Source of the DNA: Orobanche coerulescens
Lineage: Eukaryota > Streptophyta > Magnoliopsida > Lamiales > Orobanchaceae
Reading direction: 5' to 3'
Assembly (NCBI GenBank): GCA_033398695.1
Contig: CM065801.1
Location: forward strand, 50,788,358-50,852,357
DNA: 64,000 nt
Numbering within the stretch: the stretch's first letter is position 1; the number at the start of each line of letters is the position of its first letter. Both the position numbers and the translations under genes were made by a program. The notes under the pieces were generated by a model. That model worked only from the letters and a program-made list of their open reading frames with translations. It was not told where the DNA came from and did no database searches. Shown piece after piece: positions 59,079-64,000 of this stretch.

Positions 59079-59928
59079 TATATATGATGTTGTCATAATG
59101 ATATGATGTGTACAAATAGTGAATGCGTGAAACCGTGTACGGTCCGTCGTGACCTCCGGAGTTTGGTACTTGACCAGTATGAACAATGATTGCGTGGATA
59201 ATGTTTTGATGTTAAAATCCCAAACATGTGATGATATTTCACTAATGTGTTTTGAATCAAGAACCGGGCTGAGGCCTTGATGATTTCGAAAAAAAGTTTT
59301 GAAATTTGGGACTCGAGGTCCAAAAGAAATTATGTTCAAAAACTCCCGAGATGCCGAGTTTTAATTCTTAAAACTTCATCACTTGTTTTTCTGATTAGTA
59401 AAACCTCTCGGGAATATTTTGGCAACTGATTGTGTTACCTGATTCGTGATTGCCTTCTGATTGATACATTTCGTATGCTATTATACTTGCACTAGTAAAA
59501 CAATGGAGTTTTACTAACCCCTGAGTAATCGGGGGGTGGATGTCTATTTTGTGTCCAGGTATTTACTGGTTCGAGGGAGCAGTCACAGGATTGGCACAGG
59601 AAGTGACGATCTACGATACTAATCAAGAGTTGAGAGTTTGGTCAGGTTATATGGTGTCGACCAAGTTATAGTCAGACTTCCGCTGTTGTGTGTCTTTACC
59701 CCTGCGTAGGCATTTATTGTAAATGGTTGTATTTTGTCTTGTTTGCATTGGTTATATGACCTCATTGGTCCGTGTGTTTGTATTGTAATTGACCTTAATG
59801 GTCTGTACTATTGTAACGACTGACTTCGGTCGGTCAAATTTTGGTAGTCCTGTGTTGTTTAGCCTGGTAGGTCCTCCTGGGGAGGGTCTACGGCGTGTAA
59901 TATTCCCATATAGTCTGGGGGTGTTACA

Positions 59929-60860
59929 TGGATGAGATGCGGCAGCACATCGTCGCCCTTACACCCTTACACAGGCCATGGAGGCATTGCGCGCGCAACA
60001 GTCCGCTACCACGGATGATAACCCACGCCGGCGCCAGGATCCTCCTCCGGCGGCGGATCGTCGCGCCTAGGATCGCGATCGTGCTCCCTTACCGGTACTT
60101 GCGGATTACGCTAACGATTCAGAGGAGGAGACCCTCTCCATTGATAATCCATTCCCCATGGTCCACACTAATCATCATCGCCCTCCCACTGATACAACGC
60201 GATGGGAGCAATCGTTCTGCATTGACATTCCTGAATTCAGCGGATCGATCGAACACGCGGAATTTTTGGATTGGTTGAACACGGTAGAGGATATTTTCGA
60301 TTCTAAGCTTGTCCCGAACGACCTTTGGGTAGGACTCTTTCAACACGATTTCGGGATTGTGCGAGTGCTTGGTATCACCAACTACAGCAGAGTCGATCGC
60401 GCCAGTGCAAGCCCAACATTGTAACTTGGGCGAAACTGAGAAAACACCTCCAGCGTGAATTTATCCCCTTTAATTATAAAGGAACCCTTTATCAACGCCT
60501 GCACAATCTCCATCAAGGCTCTCGATCGGTTTTGAAGTACTCCACAGAATTTTATCAACTCCTTTCCAGGGCTGATATTTCTGATACCCAGGAACAATTG
60601 GTCGCTTGTTTTACCTCGGGTTACAAGATACTCTAAAGCTATTCGCACCTCATTCCCTTTTTGAAGCCATACAACGTGTAAGCAACAGGCCCGATGGCAG
60701 TTTTCCCCAGTAACTCCGCGCCCCCCAACCCTGCTCAGCCCCTGGTTCGGCTGGTCCATCGCGGCGCCCTGCTGCCCCTGGCTCCTCTGGGCCCCACAGG
60801 CAGAACCCCCACTGACTCAGTTCTTCTCATGTGGGGAGTCTGGCCACCGGTTTGCTAACT
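59929..60860 (+). pseudogene. CRM-like gag, frame-broken
   Basis: Fragments in different frames: 'MRQHIVAL' (about 59936-59960); 'IDIPEFSGSIEHAEFLDWLN' in 60158-60424, the Gag core of CRM-type chromoviruses; and 'WAKLRKHLQREFIPFNY', 'LYQRLHNLHQGSRSV' in 60325-60636. A decayed zinc-knuckle region lies near 60825-60860. No open frame spans the domain. Confidence 0.75.
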
Positions 60861-60970
60861 GCCCAAAGTAGACTAGTGGTCAAACGCTTCTATCGGACGA
60901 TCAACATGGGAAATTTTCCTGCCCTCCAGTATAAGATGAATATCCTGAGGATGCTTGTCCGGAAGTATTT

Positions 60971-62956
60971 TTGGAGAGTGATGAGAGACTTCTATTGGTT
61001 TTGCGTAGAAATTGCCTCACACCACGTTTGGCTGACGCTCCTCAACGCAATGCTCTATGTTCCTCTACATGCACCATAGAGGGTAAGGTATGTCGATTTA
61101 TTGTTGATTCTGGTGCTTGTGAAAATGTTATTGCCTCTGATGCTGTGGATAAGTTATGTCTTCATACGGAAAATCAACCAGCACCTTATGAGTTGATGTG
61201 GTTACAGCGTGGTAATACTGTCACTATCTCAAAACGCGTGCTTGTTTTGTTTTCTATTAGTAGTGCTTATTCTGACTCTGTATGGTGTGATGTCATCCCC
61301 ATGGACGCTTGTTATCTCTTACTTGGACGTCCTTAGAAGTATGATCGCTCTGTTTCACATGATGGTCGTAACAACACTTACAGTTTTCTCTTTGAGGGCA
61401 AGGAAATTGTTTTGCTTCCATCTGCACCTTGGGATCCTAGTCTGCCACCCCAGAATCCTGTCTTGTTTGTTAATTATGCAAATTTTGTGAAGGATTTGAA
61501 TGATGATCCAATGATCGTACTTATGATGGCTCATAATAATTCACCTGCTACATTGCCTCCAGTTCCTGTACAGTCTCTGTTGGCCGAGTTCTGTGACATT
61601 TTTCCCACTGATGCTCCTATGGGTTTACCACCATTATGGGATATGCAGCACCACACCGACCTTATCCCGGGGGCTCCTTTGCCTAACCGACCACATTACC
61701 GTATGAGTCCTTCTGAGCATGCTGAACTCCACCGTCAGGTGGAGGAACTATTGAGCCGTGGCCACAAACGGGAGAGTCTCAGCCCCTGTGCTGTCCCCAG
61801 CCTTCTTACACCAAAGAAGGATGGTTCATGGCATATGTGTGTTGACAGTCGTGTGATCAACAAGATTACGCCTCGTTATCTCTTCCTGATATCATGGTTG
61901 GATGATTTGTTGGATCAACTGAGTGGAGCCTCGATTTTCAGTAAGCTTAATCTTCGCAGTGGGTCCATCAGATACGCATTCGTCCCAGGGATGAATGGAA
62001 GACGGCCTTTAAGACCCGTGATGGGTTGTTTGAGTGGTTGGTCATGTCCTTCAGTCTCTCTAGTGCCCCCAGCACCTTCATGAGGGTTATGAATCAAGAT
62101 CTTCGGACCTTGATCAGTTCATGTTGTGGTCGTGTACTTTGATGATATTCTAGTTTACAGCCACTCCCTTATGTCCCATCTTGACCACTTGCGGTCCGTG
62201 TTCTGTATCCTGCGTTCCGAGCAGTTCTATGCAGCACCTCATAAGTGCACCTTTTTGACAAATTTCATCCTATTCTTAGGTTATCGCATCTCTACGCAGG
62301 GTATTAGTGTTGATGACTCCAAGATCGAAGATATTCGCTCTTGGCCTACTCCGAAGACTGCTACTGCTGCCCGTAGTTTTCATGGGCTTGCCTCCTTCTA
62401 TCGACGCTTCATCCAACACTTTAGTTCCATCATGGCTCCAATCACAGATTGCATGCAGGGTAGGTCTTTCGTATGGACCCCGTCTGCAGATGCTGCTTTC
62501 CGTCTCATTAAGGAACGGTTAACCCGTGCCCCACTTTTGATCCTACCGAATTTCTCGGTACCGTTTGAGTTGGCATGTTACGCCTTGAAGGTCGGCATCG
62601 GCGCCATTTTGAGTCAGGACTCCCATCCTATTACTTTTTGCAGTGAGAAGCTTAATGATTCTCGTGTCCGTTATAGTTCATACGACGTTGAGTTTTATGC
62701 TGTGGTTCAGGCTGTATGCCATTGGCGGCATTATATTTATCAGCAGGAGTTCATTCTCTTTACTGATCATGATGCTCTGACGCATCTGAACAGTCAGGAT
62801 TATATCTCCTCCAGACACGCTTCTTGGGTTGCATTCTTACAACAGTTTACTTTTGTGCTTCGGCATAAGTCTGGACCGACGAACCGGGTCGCCGATGCTT
62901 TGAGTCGACGTTCTGTTCTCCTCAATGACATGCACACCAAAGTTCCTGGTTTCTAG
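60971..62956 (+). pseudogene. CRM-like protease, RT and RNase H, degenerate
   Basis: The protease region ('FIVDSGACENVIA') lies in 60971-61336. RT starts in 61412-62083 ('[20 protein letters not shown]', '[14 protein letters not shown]') and continues in 62126-62956 with '[11 protein letters not shown]'. The connection region ('RSFHGLASFYRRFIQHF') and RNase H follow. In RNase H the first catalytic Asp position reads 'ACYALKVGIGAIL', a Tyr in place of the usual Asp, so the domain would be inactive even without the frameshifts. Confidence 0.8.
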
Positions 62957-64000
62957 GTGCTTAATGAGGTGTACTCGTGTGACCCATTCTTTAGTGATAT
63001 TCTCGCTCAGATACAGGCTGGTTCTTGTGCGGATTTCGTTCTCTGTGACAGGTTCTTTTTTTGGGATGTCCAACTTTGTATCCCTCAGTCCAGTGTTCGT
63101 CTGCTGATCATTTATGAGTTGCATGCTTCCGGTCATGTTGGCCGAGATCGTACCATTGCCCTCATTCTCCGGCGGTTCTTTTGGCCTACACTCGACCGTG
63201 ATGCATCCCGTTTTTTGAAGCGGTGTCGTATTTGCCAGGTTTCGAAGGGCACTGCTTCGAACGCCAGTCTCTATCATCCCCTTCCTGTTCCCTCCCAGCC
63301 GTGGGCCTCTATTAGCATGGATTTTTTTGGTGGGTCTTCCTCGTACGCAGCGGGGTTTTGGCGCTATATTTGTTGTTGTTGATCGTTTTTCTAAGATGGT
63401 ACATTTTATACCATGTAAAAAAACGACAGATGTTGTTCATGTTGCCCAGTTGTTCTTTCAGGAGGTGTACCATTTTCATGGCCTCCCTCTCTCTATTGTC
63501 TCTGACTGGGATACGCGTTTCCTCAGCTACTTTTGGAAAAGCCTGCGACACATGGCTAACACTCAGTTGGACTTTAGTAGTGCCTATCATCCTTATACTG
63601 ATGGGCATACTGAGGTTGTAAACCATTCTCTGGGCAACCTTCCTCGCTGTTTCGTGGGGGATCACATACGTACTTGGGACTCCCATTTGAGTCAAGCCGA
63701 GTTTGCACACAACTCTGCTATTAACCGGAGTACTGGTTTTTGTCCTTTCGAGGTTGTGTATGTTGTTATCCCTTGTGGACCCGTCGACTTAGTTGCTTTA
63801 CTGTCCCTACGGATTCCGGATGCTCCTGCTGAGGACCTTATGGATCAACTTCGGACACCTCATACTAAGACACAACAACACCTTCGTGCCGCCAATACCC
63901 TTTATAAACGACAGGTTGACGCCCGCCGTCGGTCCCTAGAGTGTGCTATGGGGGATTATGTATGGGCCGTGCTTATGAAGGACCATTTTCATACTTGTGA
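62957..64000 (+). pseudogene. CRM-like integrase, continuing past the window
   Basis: The integrase zinc finger ('HASGHVGRDRTIALI', 'FLKRCRICQVSKG') and core start ('SMDFFGG') lie in 62957-63382, then a frameshift. The second Asp region reads 'SDWDTRF' (usually 'SDRDTRF'). From ATG 63552 an uninterrupted frame runs to the window end. It holds the Glu region 'YHPYTDGHTEVVN', 'FAHNSAINRSTGFCPFEVVY' and the integrase C-terminus ('MGDYVW'). Confidence 0.8.

Larger units (their letters stand above)
49346..59928 (+). mobile_element. Pol-less Tekay-like element 'Tekay-2' inserted in CRM gag
   Basis: Starts TGTAATACCCGAG at 49346 and ends GGGGGTGTTACA at 59928. A gag region (51481-52461) is related to Tekay-1 Gag and is followed directly by a 3' noncoding region and a polypurine tract (AGAGGGGTAGAA). 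No protease, RT or integrase is present. The 3' LTR (52927-59928) is split by the Sirevirus-like insertion (53021-57181) and is about 2.85 kb without it. The 5' LTR matches it only for the first 396 bp (49346-49741) and then diverges, so it is truncated or recombinant. Confidence 0.8.
52927..59928 (+). repeat. Tekay-2 3' LTR (split by the Sirevirus-like element)
   Basis: Starts TGTAATACCCTAG after the polypurine tract, is interrupted at 53021-57181, and resumes to GGGGGTGTTACA at 59928. The palindrome array TAGCGCACGCTA spans 57439-57834 (about twelve variably degenerate copies). The TATA box TATAAATA (57845-57852) follows it at once. Four 70-bp units lie at 58806-59078. Confidence 0.8.
49291..64000 (+). 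mobile_element. CRM-like Ty3/gypsy element, split by Tekay-2, running off the window
   Basis: The Gag start (ATGCCTCCTCGACGTCAACC at about 49301) is separated from the rest (from 59929) by Tekay-2. The two pieces join at a 5-bp TSD (TGGAA at 49341-49345, TGGAT at 59929-59933, one mismatch). The pol has the CRM-like signature 'SFHGLASFYRRF' and 'NRVADALSRR'. All domains are frame-broken. The 3' LTR lies outside the window. Confidence 0.75.

Overview
This is plant nuclear DNA, most likely from a eudicot with a repeat-rich genome. The evidence is spliced exons, several Ty1/copia and Ty3/gypsy lineages found in plants, a Stowaway-like MITE, a tRNA-derived SINE and a PIF/Harbinger element. I see no clear ordinary cellular gene. 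Almost everything recognisable is a transposable element or its remains, and many coding regions are frame-broken.

Left part (1-10.8 kb). The window opens in the 3' end of a Tat/Retand-like Ty3/gypsy element. It carries a spliced gene on the ANTISENSE strand (four exons, 2180 down past base 1) and a terminal LTR at 2697-3817. AT-rich DNA follows, then a 1-kb inverted-repeat element (5659-6647) and a complete PIF/Harbinger element (7014-8869, TSD TTA) that holds only the Myb-like accessory gene.

Middle part (10.8-44 kb) is a nested stack, resolved mostly by exact target-site duplications (TSDs). A pol-less Athila-like element on the minus strand (10773-44039, TSD CTAGA) is split by a Ty1/copia element on the minus strand ('copia A', 13460-39070, TSD AGGCC). 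Copia A is itself split by a plus-strand Ty1/copia element ('copia B', 15007-23236, TSD ATTAC) and by a minus-strand chromodomain gypsy element ('Tekay-1', 28118-37110).

Right part (44-64 kb). AT-rich DNA holds a tiny poly(A) insertion, a Stowaway-like MITE and a SINE with a 9-bp TSD. A second stack follows. A CRM-like gypsy polyprotein (about 49291-49345, then 59929 to the window end) is split inside gag by a pol-less Tekay-like element ('Tekay-2', 49346-59928). The 3' LTR of Tekay-2 is split by a gag-only Sirevirus-like copia element (53021-57181, TSD TGCTT) with an intact 513-aa Gag and near-identical LTRs.

The most striking pattern crosses families. Five retroelement families (Tat-like, Athila-like, Tekay-1, Tekay-2, Sirevirus-like) each carry a family-specific short palindrome, repeated upstream of the LTR TATA box; copia B has an AT-rich counterpart. 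Other leads are the spliced antisense gene with its own TATA box, three tRNA-like modules in the copia B leader, and indels clustered at CCAG/CTGG-type sites. Those indels may be sequence errors and would affect every pseudogene call here.
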